A DNA stretch of 64,000 nt from Clytia hemisphaerica (taxonomy: Eukaryota; Cnidaria; Hydrozoa; Leptothecata; Clytiidae): positions 980,025-1,044,024 of the forward strand of contig CACVBU010000878.1 of NCBI GenBank assembly GCA_902728285.1. The letters are read 5' to 3'. The notes under the pieces are model-generated. The model ran no database searches, was not told where the DNA came from, and saw nothing but the letters and a program-made list of their open reading frames with translations. Positions 49,901-58,466 of the stretch are shown here, in pieces; within the stretch, counting starts at the first letter, position 1; the number at the start of each line of letters is the position of its first letter. A program made the position numbers and the translations under genes.

Positions 49901-52118
49901 TGCTTGTTTTATTTTTCCCACCCTATATTCTTATCAATTTGTGAAATCCCCCCTCAAAGAATTCTGAAGACATTAGCGACATTTAGTCGATTTTCAGCCT
50001 GATATTTTTACTATTCTTATTCTTATTCTTAAAAGTATGAATGCGCGTAAGGCAGAAAGAAAGTATACCTTATTACATGAAAATAAATATGGAAGTACTT
50101 AACACGAATTATAAAATTTCGTGTTAATAAAAACCCCCTTAATTAAGGGCTCTGACCATAGTCCAAAAATTGATTTTGGTATTTGAACATAAAAGTTATA
50201 TTTCAGGTTCCTTAACACTTTTAACAAAGAATTTCCTTTATAAATTGCTTTTTAATCGAATCCCTTAAGAGTAACTAGAACTAGTAACTAGTAACTAGAA
50301 GAATTTAATTGCAAAAATGACGTTATGAACTTTAAAAAGATGTTAATAATATGTACCCTCTTTTACAAAAAGTGTTTAGTTTTAATGGGTAATTAACTTT
50401 TTTGTTTCAAAATTTCTTTACACTGTCCGCAAAAAGTTGAACTATTTTAAATTTTGCGGAAAATTTTTCGAAAAAGATGTGTCAAAAGTTATGACTGTTT
50501 TTTTTAAGCAAAATCCAGATGAAAAATTCATGAAAAACCAATATTTTGAAGATTTCAAGACAAAGAAGCATTTACAAAAATTTTCCGCAAAAATTTTTAT
50601 TGTTCGGTAAAAGATACACCATCTACTGCGAAAAAATTTTCAAAATGTTTTTTCTTCGCCGAAACTAAGCTCTTCAAAGTTTAAATACTCTTCCTCGCAA
50701 AAGTCTTCATTTTCTTCTTCATCATTTTTTTTCAATGCAATTTTTGAATTTCCAGATTCAGGAATAGTTTGTCTAACAGAAAATGTATAACATTCCATAG
50801 TTTTGTTGGTTACATCAGTCAGAAAACACATTTTAAACACGGCAATTATGAAAAATTCACTATGGTCAGAGCCCTTAAAACCAGACGTGGTGTCCTTGAA
50901 AAAGCAGAACAATTCGTGTTAATTTTAGATCGTGCAAATTTCAAGGTCGTTAAATACTTCCATATTTATTTTCATGTAATAAGGTATCTGAAATTAAAAA
51001 GAGCCTTACTCCTTGTGTATAAACCTGCTTTCGTGAGAATAAGTTTAGAATCATCCGGGGCTTTAACGACAAACTGAATTTCATGCTTTGTTTCTTCTTT
51101 CAAACCACCAATATTCACTTCAGAATAATTCATCATCTTGAAATTCTCCTTTTCAATTTCTTTCCATTCATCAAATTCATTCTCACGTATATTGACCTGG
51201 ATTATCTCCTTGAAATCTTTCTTCTGTTCTTGGTTGAAAATAAATGCTATCGAATTCTCTTGAATGCATTTAATATTTGAACTGTAATAGTAAAAAAGTT
51301 TGACTTCACTAAAAAGGAACATAAAAGTACAGACGAAATTTGTAAACAAACCGTATGATGCATCGGGATACAAAAGCGAAACAAATGTCACATGTCAAAA
51401 TAAAAAATCAAAACAGAAATGGCTAATTTTGATTTTTTCAAGTGTTAAAGTTTGTTTTGGACACGTGATTTTAATTGTTCTCTTTAACGACACGTGGTTT
51501 GCGCAACGTTTACATTTTAGTACTTTTATGTCCCTTTAAAACATTTTTCAAGCTTTTTGACTTTCAAACTTTTCCTCAAATAGAATCTGTACACCATACC
51601 GAATCTGAGAAAATTCAACATAATTCTTACTCTGGAATTACATCTATTGGAAAATCGTGAACGAAGCAATTTTGGTGCTTAATGACAATTTTTTCTCCAG
51701 GTTTGATTTCTGAAAAATAAGAAAAAGTCATTAAAATAAAATGTTATTTCTGCATACATATTCCTCATGAAAAATCATTCTTTTATAAAAAGATGTAGCA
51801 GAGTGGCTCCATCAAAGGATTGCATGCAAGTGTACATGATATGATATTTATCATAAAAGATTACCTCTAATTGTAACACTTTGTTGACTATTCAAACAGA
51901 TAATTTTATTATCTTGAGTTTCAGCTAAACCACGAAATTCATGATGGCTTCCGAATGGAAGCTTAAGGACTTCGATCATTCCATTTTTTATATGGGAACT
52001 TTCTGAAACTTTCACCCAGCCTTGAACATTGGGTTGCTTGATTTGGAGATCGATGATATTGTAATTTTCGTTGAAAAGCAAAGTACATCCTCCAGATATG
52101 TTGGCAGAAGTTTGAAAA
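37918..52118 (-). CDS. Gene 2: SF1-helicase-like P-loop ATPase, at least seven exons, 5' end not found
   Basis: Minus-strand exons in order: 52118-51865, 51709-51631, 51281-51010, 49691-48792, 39683-38542, 38211-38109, 37961-37918. They total 2794 nt and read as one frame of 930 codons plus TGA after one leading base. All six junctions are GT-AG and all phases agree. From about residue 475 on, the order of SF1 helicase motifs can be seen: a Q-like motif (LTEDQRNALEDASKRKIIAG), Walker A GPYGSGKS, Walker B VIDEYD (about residue 590), an AIQSCQK motif III-like site, MRFSSKIGDAI, CRGCRGMDCDEVLVLW (motif V-like) and EALSRARTKLSIV (motif VI-like). The first about 200 residues are beta-rich with a fibronectin-III-like stretch (inference). 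Nucleic-acid stimulated ATPase activity is likely; its role is unknown. The intron between 48792 and 39683 is 9108 bp and full of transposons. Confidence 0.85.
38109..38211 (-). CDS. Gene 2 exon with helicase motif VI
   Basis: Acceptor TTTCTCTCTTTCTTCACAG and donor G|GTACAT; 34 codons plus one base. It encodes VLVLW, completing motif V from the previous exon, and EALSRARTKLSIV, the arginine-bearing motif VI of SF1 enzymes. Confidence 0.85.
38542..39683 (-). CDS. Gene 2 main ATPase exon
   Basis: Starts PYGSGKS directly after the split glycine codon (acceptor GTTTCAATAG) and ends at GATGAG|GTACAC, a phase 0 donor that the open frame itself reads past to a stop at 38503. It has Walker A, Walker B (KIYAVIDEYDSED), a Ser-rich insert of about 100 residues in the middle, and the CRGCRGMDCDE motif at the end. 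Confidence 0.9.
40009..40107 (+). repeat. DIRS left terminal repeat
   Basis: From TTTTATGACGATAAAATCTC to ACCCACATCGACCTC. It is complementary to 44226-44323, with one small gap (the copy at 44226 has an extra CCAGATAAATACTGG-side segment). Confidence 0.85.
40359..41150 (+). pseudogene. DIRS gag-like ORF, broken
   Basis: ATG at 40359 (or 40374) opens a Thr/Ser-rich frame that stops at 40715. Coding continues in another frame to about 41090, with an in-frame TAG at about 40924 and more stops near 41090. The downstream end is Arg/Gly-rich (41225-41420), a nucleic-acid-binding style seen in DIRS gag proteins. Confidence 0.65.
41329..42174 (+). pseudogene. DIRS reverse transcriptase segment
   Basis: A 281-codon frame with RT landmarks in order: GYRPVINLKKLNQY (about 41728), MVKVDLKDAYYSVPL (about 41837), FGLAPAPRIFSKLLK and the catalytic YLDDIL (about 42045). 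It ends in TAG after a frame change at about 42150; the conserved continuation EFLGVVIDS is in another frame. It needs the element's other products and is inactive as read. Confidence 0.9.
42140..43176 (+). pseudogene. DIRS RNase H region, split by a 10-bp duplication
   Basis: The first part (to about 42616) contains VIASDASKEGWGAV, an RNase H start with its Asp. The sequence ACATACTAGA is present twice in tandem (42607-42616 and 42617-42626) and shifts the frame. The second part, from about 42627 to 43176, carries MDNLTALSYV and LNVIADYESR, the later RNase H and linker motifs. Confidence 0.82.
43490..44220 (+). pseudogene. DIRS tyrosine recombinase, broken
   Basis: The first frame (43665-44012) has the box I arginine in TSVCRVHEI. 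The second frame (43990-44220) has HSTRS (H-x-x-R), GHW and the catalytic tyrosine in FQKFYF. Between them, near 44005, the frame changes and a short stretch expected before GIDVEKF is missing, so a small deletion is likely. This enzyme would integrate the circular cDNA, and it separates DIRS from LTR elements, which use an integrase. Confidence 0.85.
44226..44400. repeat. DIRS internal complementary region
   Basis: 44226-44323 is the inverse of the left end and 44321-44400 the inverse of the right end (44747-44832), including the GGGCGCGAAGCGCCC palindrome. The junction CATAAAATTGAGG marks where the two element ends meet in the circle. Confidence 0.88.
44747..44832 (+). repeat. DIRS right terminal repeat
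   Basis: From CAGTATTTATCTTTAGGC through GGGCGCTTCGCGCCC to CCTCAATTT, complementary to 44321-44400. Confidence 0.85.
45354..47391 (+). repeat. 21-bp minisatellite, first block
   Basis: About 95 copies of GGTTTTGGTGTGAGAATGAAA with variants (GGCTTTGAAGTGGGAATG, AAATATTTTGATG). The middle (about 45780-46600) is full of small indels, while the ends are regular. Because 21 is a multiple of three, most frames stay open, including a 633-codon minus-strand frame. Its position in the gene 2 intron and its purity argue against a real protein. Confidence 0.9.
47400..48074. mobile_element. Tc1/mariner-like element inside the minisatellite
   Basis: The ends CAGTGTGTTCCGCAAAAAAG and its inverse CTTTTTTTGCGGAACACACTG-like end sit between TA at 47398-47399 and 48075-48076. 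The inverted similarity covers about 30 bp. It is 675 bp with no transposase frame and is non-autonomous. Confidence 0.85.
48076..48776 (+). repeat. 21-bp minisatellite, second block
   Basis: Variant units close to GGTTTTGGTGAGAGAGTGAAA. The end of the first block (47240-47391) already drifts towards this variant, so both blocks were one array before the 47400-48074 insertion. It ends 16 bp from the gene 2 exon at 48792. Confidence 0.88.
48792..49691 (-). CDS. Gene 2 large exon upstream of the ATPase exon
   Basis: Acceptor GCATTTTTCTTTAATTCAAAG, donor GCAG|GTATGC, 900 nt, entering in phase 1 and leaving in phase 1. It encodes about 300 residues. Early landmarks are RWLPNITLISHPFGTD and a Cys-rich stretch (DINCKDCKELMM). 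It ends in the Q-like motif LTEDQRNALEDASKRKIIAG, which continues into Walker A in the next exon 9.1 kb away. I do not recognise the domain before the ATPase. Confidence 0.88.
50068..50984. mobile_element. TA-flanked inverted-repeat element in a gene 2 intron
   Basis: CCTTATTACATGAAAATAAA opens the left end and its inverse closes the right end. TA lies on both sides (50066-50067, 50985-50986). Identity is perfect for about 30 bp and continues in patches (AACACGAATT, AAGGGCTCTGACCATAG) over about 100 bp on the left and 125 bp on the right. The interior holds an open minus-strand frame (50640-50912). Confidence 0.78.
50640..50912 (-). CDS. Unassigned ORF inside the TA element
   Basis: An open frame of about 85 codons ends in a very acidic tail (DEEENEDFCEEEYLNFEEL) and TGA. 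The first third overlaps the element's inverted end, so only the part from about 50850 down is element-specific. It may be the last piece of a transposon protein or a captured host exon. I recognise no domain and gene 2 splices correctly without it. Confidence 0.3.
   Translation of the reverse strand: MFCFFKDTTSGFKGSDHSEFFIIAVFKMCFLTDVTNKTMECYTFSVRQTIPESGNSKIALKKNDEEENEDFCEEEYLNFEELSFGEEKTF
51010..51281 (-). CDS. Gene 2 exon, fibronectin-III-like stretch
   Basis: Acceptor TTTTTTACTATTACAG, donor AAGGA|GTAAGG, 272 nt, entering in phase 2 and leaving in phase 1. The pattern IAFIF...IIQVNI...W...VNIGGLKEETKHEIQFVVKA looks like alternating beta strands ending in a GL-x(4,6)-Y/H-type strand as in fibronectin type III. 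That assignment is tentative. Confidence 0.8.
51310..51541. mobile_element. Small MITE in gene 2 intron
   Basis: AAAAAGGAACATAAAAGTAC on the left pairs with GTACTTTTATGTCCCTTTAA on the right, with weaker inner pairing (GTAAAC...GTTTAC). It starts about 30 bp upstream of the exon 51281 acceptor. No clear duplication. Confidence 0.6.
51631..51709 (-). CDS. Gene 2 small exon
   Basis: 79 nt with acceptor TTTTTCTTATTTTTCAG and donor CCAGA|GTAAGA. It enters in phase 1, leaves in phase 2 and encodes 25 full codons beginning IKPGEKIVIKHQNC. Both splice sites and both phases fit the neighbours exactly, although it is too short to be found by open-frame length. Confidence 0.85.
51865..52118 (-). CDS. 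Gene 2 first clearly supported exon
   Basis: Acceptor TTTTGTTCATTTTTAAG, donor ATTAGAG|GTAATC, 254 nt, entering in phase 2 and leaving in phase 1. It encodes about 84 residues, including GGCTLLFNENYNIIDLQIKQ. No start codon is convincing, so there must be at least one more exon upstream. Confidence 0.8.
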
Positions 52119-52349
52119 CTTAAAAATGAACAAAATATTATAAAGAGTATATTTGTTAGAGCAAAGTATCTGCGTATAAGGATAGGGTTATTTCAAAAAT
52201 ATCCTTTAATGCTTCATAAGGGAGGCTAGATTTTCAAAGAGAACTTATAACAATAAAATTCAAATTTAGCTCCAAGAAAGCATTTATAAAGAAACTAATC
52301 TGTTCGACCACATAATAAGCTTTCCCAGTGATTATATTGGAAACTCATT

Positions 52350-52740
52350 AAGGGATATTCTCAAAAATGTAATCGATTTTCGATTATGAAATTCGATTAA
52401 TTATTCGACTAAATAGTATAAGTGTTACAATCGGATAGCTGCCGTCGTTTAGTCAAATAGCCCTTCGACTATTTAATCTCCTATATTCGATTATTTGATC
52501 TCCTATATTCGATTCATTAATCCTTGTACCATATTCGATTAATTAATCCTTTTTCGCTTATATCTTAGGGATCCTCTCAAAAATATAACCGAATTTCTGT
52601 AAAATGGTATCGGTTAAATTCGGCTGTTTAACCGAATCGGTTCTGAAAAAAGTTTAGCTAATTCAGTAAAAGTAATTATTGAATTCGCTTGTGGAATTCG
52701 GTTAAAGTTTTACCGAAATTTGGCTATAAAGAATTTTACA
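52350..52740. repeat. Degenerate TTCGATTA / AACCGAATT repeats
   Basis: Clustered variants of ATTCGATTAATTAAT and of TCGGTTAAATTCGG, with two related openings (ATTCTCAAAAATGTAATCGA and CCTCTCAAAAATATAACCGA). Likely two decayed palindromic elements side by side. Confidence 0.4.
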
Positions 52741-52850
52741 TTGTCTAAAATTATAATAGACAATTCCACTGACTGAGACAGGAATATTAACAAAAGTATC
52801 GTTCGTGGTGAGACAGGGTTATCTTGAAAATTGTTCTTTTAATTACTTAC

Positions 52851-52902
52851 AGATTCTGAATTTGTTTATCAAGTATTTTTGAATAGCGAAATACATTACT
52901 CT
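52851..52902 (-). CDS. Possible further upstream exon of gene 2
   Basis: Ends at a consensus donor CT|GTAAGT and leaves in phase 2, matching the next exon at 52118. It would encode 16 full codons (reading SNVFRYSKILDKQIQN). The acceptor ATGTAAG has a poor pyrimidine tract, so support is the donor, the open frame and the phase only. Confidence 0.4.
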
Positions 52903-53358
52903 CTTACATTTCTTTTCAAATCATAATACAGAATTGGAAAGCAAGAAAAATGTCTAGAGAGACCATATATCTTGAGGTTCAGTCAAGCCCACCATGATCC
53001 ACAACGAACGAAGCAGAGTGCAGACTTTTACGAAATGTTTGTTTACATTGAGCTCCCTCTGCGTGCTTTCTTTCGTGTTATCACGTGAACTTTTACAAAA
53101 AATAGTGATGAAATACACTCCTTCTGAGTGTGTTCTTTCTTTTCCCGTGATTTTCACTTTTTCTCTCTCCCTTCCTTTGAAAAATATCATAGCATTCTAA
53201 AAGTTGCATCACATTCGAAACGTCACAGATCAGGAGCTCGTGACAAATCAGGAGCTTATAAGAAAGCAAAGCCTGTGAGATGCTCTTTTGGAAGCTTTCC
53301 CTCTCTTCTACCGGGGAAGCAATCACTTTATTTTATTTTAAAACATTTGGTGGCTTTA

Positions 53359-53754
53359 TAAGCTATGTGTCCACTCCGGATAATTTTCAACGGATCGGTA
53401 CGGTTTGGAACGGTTTCTATTGTTCTGGGGATTATCTTCAATCCATGTGCTTCATACTTGTTTCACGTGAACGATTCAAATGTTCGCGTGTTTTTTGTCC
53501 AAACGGATAAAAAAAAAGTTGGATTTTTTCAACTTTTTTTGCGATCTGTCCCGGATCGAAACGGTTCTATTGATTTCAAACGATAGAACATCTGTAGAAG
53601 ATTAAACTAATTGAATTTTCTTTGTATAAATATTGTAAACCGAAAGAATCTGGTTCAGAAAATTTGAAGTGGATATTGCAAAACTGTCCGGATCGGTTTT
53701 CCAAAATATTCCAATCCAAACCGATCCTTTGAAAATTATCCGGAGTGGACACAA
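53359..53754. mobile_element. hAT-like MITE (GGCTTTA duplication)
   Basis: TGTGTCCACTCCGGATAATT on the left and its inverse on the right, flanked by GGCTTTA at 53352-53358 and 53755-53761. A 7-8 bp duplication suggests a hAT relative. Inner GGATCGGT / ACCGATCC words extend the pairing. Confidence 0.78.
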
Positions 53755-54080
53755 GGCTTTAGGTCGTTCTTTAATTTGATTATCCAATTTTGTTTTGGTA
53801 AAAACAATGTTTGACTTGAGAGCATGCAAAGTTCTATGATAATGATGGTGTAAATCGTGAAGGATGTCTTTGTGTATAAGAAATCCAAGGAAGAGTTAAT
53901 CTTTTAGAATATTTAACAATTCAAACTTTTCCAACAAACAAAGCATTCGATCTCTTATCTAGCCATTAAAACTAGTCATAGCTTTCACTAAATGCCCCCA
54001 CATAAAGATCATGCCATGCACTTATAAAGCTTTAATGCTTTAAAGACATAAAGATTAAACATTAAAGAATGATCAGGAAT

Positions 54081-54150
54081 AATTGATTGATTTAATTATT
54101 GATTGATTGGTTGATTGATTGATTGATTGATTTATTTATTGATTGATTGA
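54081..54150. repeat. (ATTG)n microsatellite
   Basis: Runs of ATTG with occasional ATTT units. Confidence 0.9.
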
Positions 54151-55907
54151 GGCGTTTGCTTGAAAAAAAAAAATATATTCCATTATAAAAAAATACATAC
54201 TTGAAAAATTCATGCAGCTTGATAACTTAATAAAATTTAAGGAAAAGCTGGAAAAGCCTCTCAAAAATATATTTAAAAAGTTTATGGTACCATTATCTTA
54301 CTGATTTTTACATCTCCTGTTTGTTTGTTTTTTCTCCTAGTTTCTTTCTTATAACGATATATGTCATGATTACTATTCACTAAATAGACCTTTTCTCCTT
54401 TTCTAATAATGTCGCAGACATCTTAGATTGTAGGCAAAATATATGGACATACGCAGTGAATAAATCCACAGTAACCAATCAGAAATAGCTTGTTTTTTTC
54501 ATTGGCTGCTATATTTCAACATTTGTCTGTTGCTACTTTGCCTAATAAACAATAGTCAAGAGGATACTGCGTATAAAATTTATTAAAAAGTTCTACGCCA
54601 TCTTAAGTTGGGTGAAATAGAAACTCACTTATCCTAGTTAAGGCCCGGGGTCCACTAGCGTACGCTGTGATTGCACTTCACAAGCAAAATCTTCTATGTT
54701 GTTGGTCAAAAGAAAAGTAAAGGAATGCCATTGTGGTTCATTCAGACGTACAGTCGAGAAAAGTTAAAATACGCCTAAATTTCTTTTCAAGTGCATAGTC
54801 CTTTTTCATGATGCAATCTTTTCTCCAAGCTGATCGCAGCGCAGACAATGAAGAGACGTGCTTCAGGAAGCTAGACTTTTTGAGTTTATAGCTAGCGATA
54901 TACTTTCCCTTTATGGTGTTTCTGTATGACTGTCTGTGTACCTAGTCTAACCACTGTTAAATGCATTCGGGAAGGTCTCTCCTTAGAACTTAGAAAGCCA
55001 GAATTTGGAGCTTATTTATTTCACCAAACCACTGGAGTGTAAGTTATTTAGGCTATCACAACTGCATGAAAAAGTTTAACGTGCGCATGTAAAGTATAAC
55101 GAGTAAACAAACTTTTTTCAGGTTTTTGAAAAAGATTTACCACACTGAAATGACGTAAAAACACTCTAAGTGAGGTAAATTATTTTGAAGACCAAAAGAA
55201 AAAGTCAACCACGTTTGGATTCAACTTTACATCATATGCGTACATTCATCTTTTTTGTACTTTGCCGGTTGTTTTACTAAGTTAAGAAGGACTTTCTCGA
55301 GTTACAACCATATGATGGTATTTAAAGCTCAAGAAGCCCTATAAACAATAAAGGTAGTTATCAATAAAAATGACAGACAAAAATAAATTAGAGTTTGAAC
55401 AAAAATATCAAATGTACATTTGAAAACTTAAGCAAATTTCTTTAAAGATTCTGGAAAAATAATTGAAATCAATGCTGAAGTGAACTTTTGACTAAATTAC
55501 AGTAGTTAGAATTCAGTTTCAAAGACAAGAAACTAGATTTGACATACAAAACACTTTTTCTAGTCAATGAATCAGCTCATCATCATCATAACCAGTCTGC
55601 CATTTTGTTTGTTTTGATTTGCACAAGTAATATTGTAATCCGTGTTATAGCATACACTGTTTTGATTTGCATTTATAATACTCGCTTCAGCTTTTCAAAG
55701 CTAAATCAAAACTAAAATTGTAATATGTAATAATGATAATACCATATAACGTAATATGAAAACCGAGCTTTTACGGAAGAGACTAACTACGGGGATGCTT
55801 GGGCGACAAAACAAACAAATACAACAAAATTTCGAGATTCCAGTCCAATATCTATGCGTGAAACTATGAGTGCCTCCTCGTCGCTACGCTCCTGCGGGGG
55901 CAAAAAC
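54151..55907. other. No gene seen
   Basis: AT-rich DNA upstream of gene 2. Its missing first exon and promoter may lie here or beyond, but I cannot point to them. Confidence 0.4.
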
Positions 55908-56715
55908 GGCAGGTACAAAATGCATAAAACATAATGCATATTGCATAATGCATAATAGTATTGTGTAATTTACAGAACGATTTCTTATTTTCTAAAACTC
56001 TCCTTTGTAGAGGCTAAAACCGCGAAAACCTCTTTAGAAGAGTTTCTTGTAAACATTCCAATCAGAGGGATTTCCCCAGACATATAATATTTACTTTTCG
56101 AATCCAAACGAAAGAGAAATCATTCGAATCATAACAACAAAGGGTTTTCCGTCAGCATAAATAATAAGAAGATACAACAGATCAGAAAGGTTTCCCCCTT
56201 CTTCTTTCTCAAAAAAACCATAAATATTCGAATGTAAAAAGATTCGAAGTCTATTTTCTTTGATCTAGCTTTTGCATGAAATTCTTTAATTTATATTGGC
56301 TCGATATTGGCTTATCTAACAAAAAGCATTCACATGGTTAATGCTTTGTAAGAGGGAAAGCCCGTTGAAATTTATTAGCAATTGTTCGAAAAGATCTCTG
56401 AGAACTTAGAAAAGTAATGTAGGAGGAGATATTTTCGTGTTTTTTTCTACACTATACTACGTTCTGTAAAATACAATTATGAAAATCAAAATGGCGACAA
56501 GCATTTTCAGTGGATCATAGATTTTCTTCATCATCCAAAATTCAAATTTACAGCTTTCTACCCTTTATTTTCTGGTAGAAAATGGTATATTTGTTTTGTT
56601 GAAAGTATTATCTTTCAAATTATCTTTATTATAGCCTCTAAAATTGACATTTGTCAATTATTATGCATTATGCATTATGCAATATGCATTATGTTTTATG
56701 CATTTTGGACCTGCC
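55908..56715. mobile_element. Inverted-repeat element sharing core sequence with the 4.9-kb fold-back element
   Basis: The ends GGCAGGTACAAAATGCATAA and inverse match over about 50 bp with about three differences, and run into TGCATAATGCATAATG palindromic repeats. The core 55961-56175 is similar to 5425-5680: GTAATTTACAGA, AACATTCCAATCA, GGGATTTCCCCAGA and ACAACAAAGGGTT occur in the same order. No target duplication is evident. Confidence 0.75.
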
Positions 56716-57179
56716 GATTAAAAAAACCCGGATGTAAAATTCGAATCAATTTTTGCAAACAGATCAATAGAGCAGAACGTAGTAACTTGTAAGAAAAAAA
56801 TGTTGCATTGACCAATCAAAACGCCATGATTGACGTTTGCGAATAGAACAATAGAGATAGAGCAAAAGAATGTTTTCTTCCTGCTTTTATATGACGTAAT
56901 AAAGTATTCTTGTGAGCGCTCTCCCTTTTATCGGGCTTTTATCCTTTTATCTTTTTTTTTGTTTTACCCTTTTTGATTTGAACATGAACACAACGATGGA
57001 GTGTTATTTTCGAATCGAAAAACAATAACAAAGATAAACATAAGAAGCAAATGTGTTGAGAGGCTGATAACAGAGGAAAGTGTGTAGAAATTAAAAATAC
57101 TTAATAGCCGTTAATTTCTGGTAGTTTGAACTATTTTGGGAATACGAAAAGAACTCAGTTTCAGCGAACACAATATTCC

Positions 57180-58135
57180 TCAATGAATGAATTGTTCATC
57201 GCTTTATTTAGAAATGATTAAAATGTTCCGTCTTGAACGCTGTGTTTCCTTTAGGAATCAAACCTAACAATTGTTAGGTAAAAGCCTAAAATAAAGCACC
57301 GCTAAACCTTCCAGTTTCGTTAAGGAATTCAACAACAGAACAAAGAATAGATTTATTTAGATTTGAAGTCAAACTTTCATCCCCATATAATAAAAGCCGA
57401 CAGAAAAAAGGAGGATTAAGTGGCGGATGAAAAATAATGCCTAGGGTCTGAAGTTTGTCGAACAAAGATTGTCTTGCATGGGAATACAAAGAGCAGTGCA
57501 GAAGAAAGTGCTGAGTGTTTTAAACAGAGTTAGTTCGGCAACCACAGAAAGGGTCTAAAGTGTCGCGGAAGCCATGTCTAAATTTATGCTCGTTGAGATG
57601 GCTGAAACCGACCCGAAGTCGATTAAGAAAGATCACTCCTTGAATGTCAGGAACATCAAAAACATGAGATTGCTTGGGTCTCAAAAATGAATATAGTTTT
57701 TCTTGAGACGTTCCATGAAAACAACCTGTTATAGCTAAACAGGCATTATATTGAATAGATTCAAGCTTCTGCACAAAGGTAGCATTTCCTGGGCGGTCAT
57801 ATACGATATCACCATAATCAAGATGAGGCCTAATGAAAGATTTATAAATGGTTAGTAGAGATCTCCTAGGCACATGCTTGCGAAGTCGGTTAATAAGACC
57901 AATTCCTTTATTGGCCTTTTTTATCTTCTCGTCTAGATGGCGATCAAAAGAAAGTTTTGAATCTAAGATTAGACCAAGATGTTTCTGGTACTCACTGGTC
58001 GCGATATTAGAATTATTAAAGGAGATTACTGGAGCATTTGGAGGAGTGAGTCTACAGGTAAAATAGACTTCAATGGCTTGCTTAGATAGGTCAGGGTTAA
58101 AAGACATCTTCCATTGATTGCCCAGTCAGTTATCA
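57180..58135 (-). pseudogene. 5'-truncated LINE, C-terminal part of reverse transcriptase
   Basis: The minus-strand frame begins abruptly at about 58135 inside the RT thumb region (QWKMSFNPDLSKQA), continues through YQKHLGLILDSKLSF and RPHLDYGDIVYD, and reaches a TAA at 57520-57522. The same frame continues after the stop to 57286 (HFLLHCSLYSHARQSLF). One nonsense codon in about 280 suggests a fairly young copy. Start inside the RT with a retained 3' end is normal for target-primed insertion. It belongs to a jockey/CR1-like group different from the copy at 30-32 kb. Confidence 0.88.
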
Positions 58136-58466
58136 AGAGAACAACTCGTTCATGATTAATATGATACTAATTTGGTGTTCTATGAAAAAACATTGTGGTG
58201 AGATGGGACAGTACATTCCGCGATTTCTTTGTATCAGAGATATGCCATATAATTTTATAAGGTTCCTATTGGAAAATGCAACTATGGCGGGTACTTTGAG
58301 TTGAATTTCTATTGGTTTGATTTTGAAAGGAGGTAAAGATTACAAACCATGAATGGTTTATTTTATATTATGGTTTCTAAACGACCCCCTGGTAAAATGA
58401 TGTCTGAAATAGTGAATAAGAAAGTCAAATCTGATCCAACACTCAATCCAGATTTGGAGCCGTGAC

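Noticed and set aside
50640-50912. Including this frame as an exon of gene 2
   Set aside because: It lies within a TA-flanked element and the exons at 51010 and 49691 join in phase without it.
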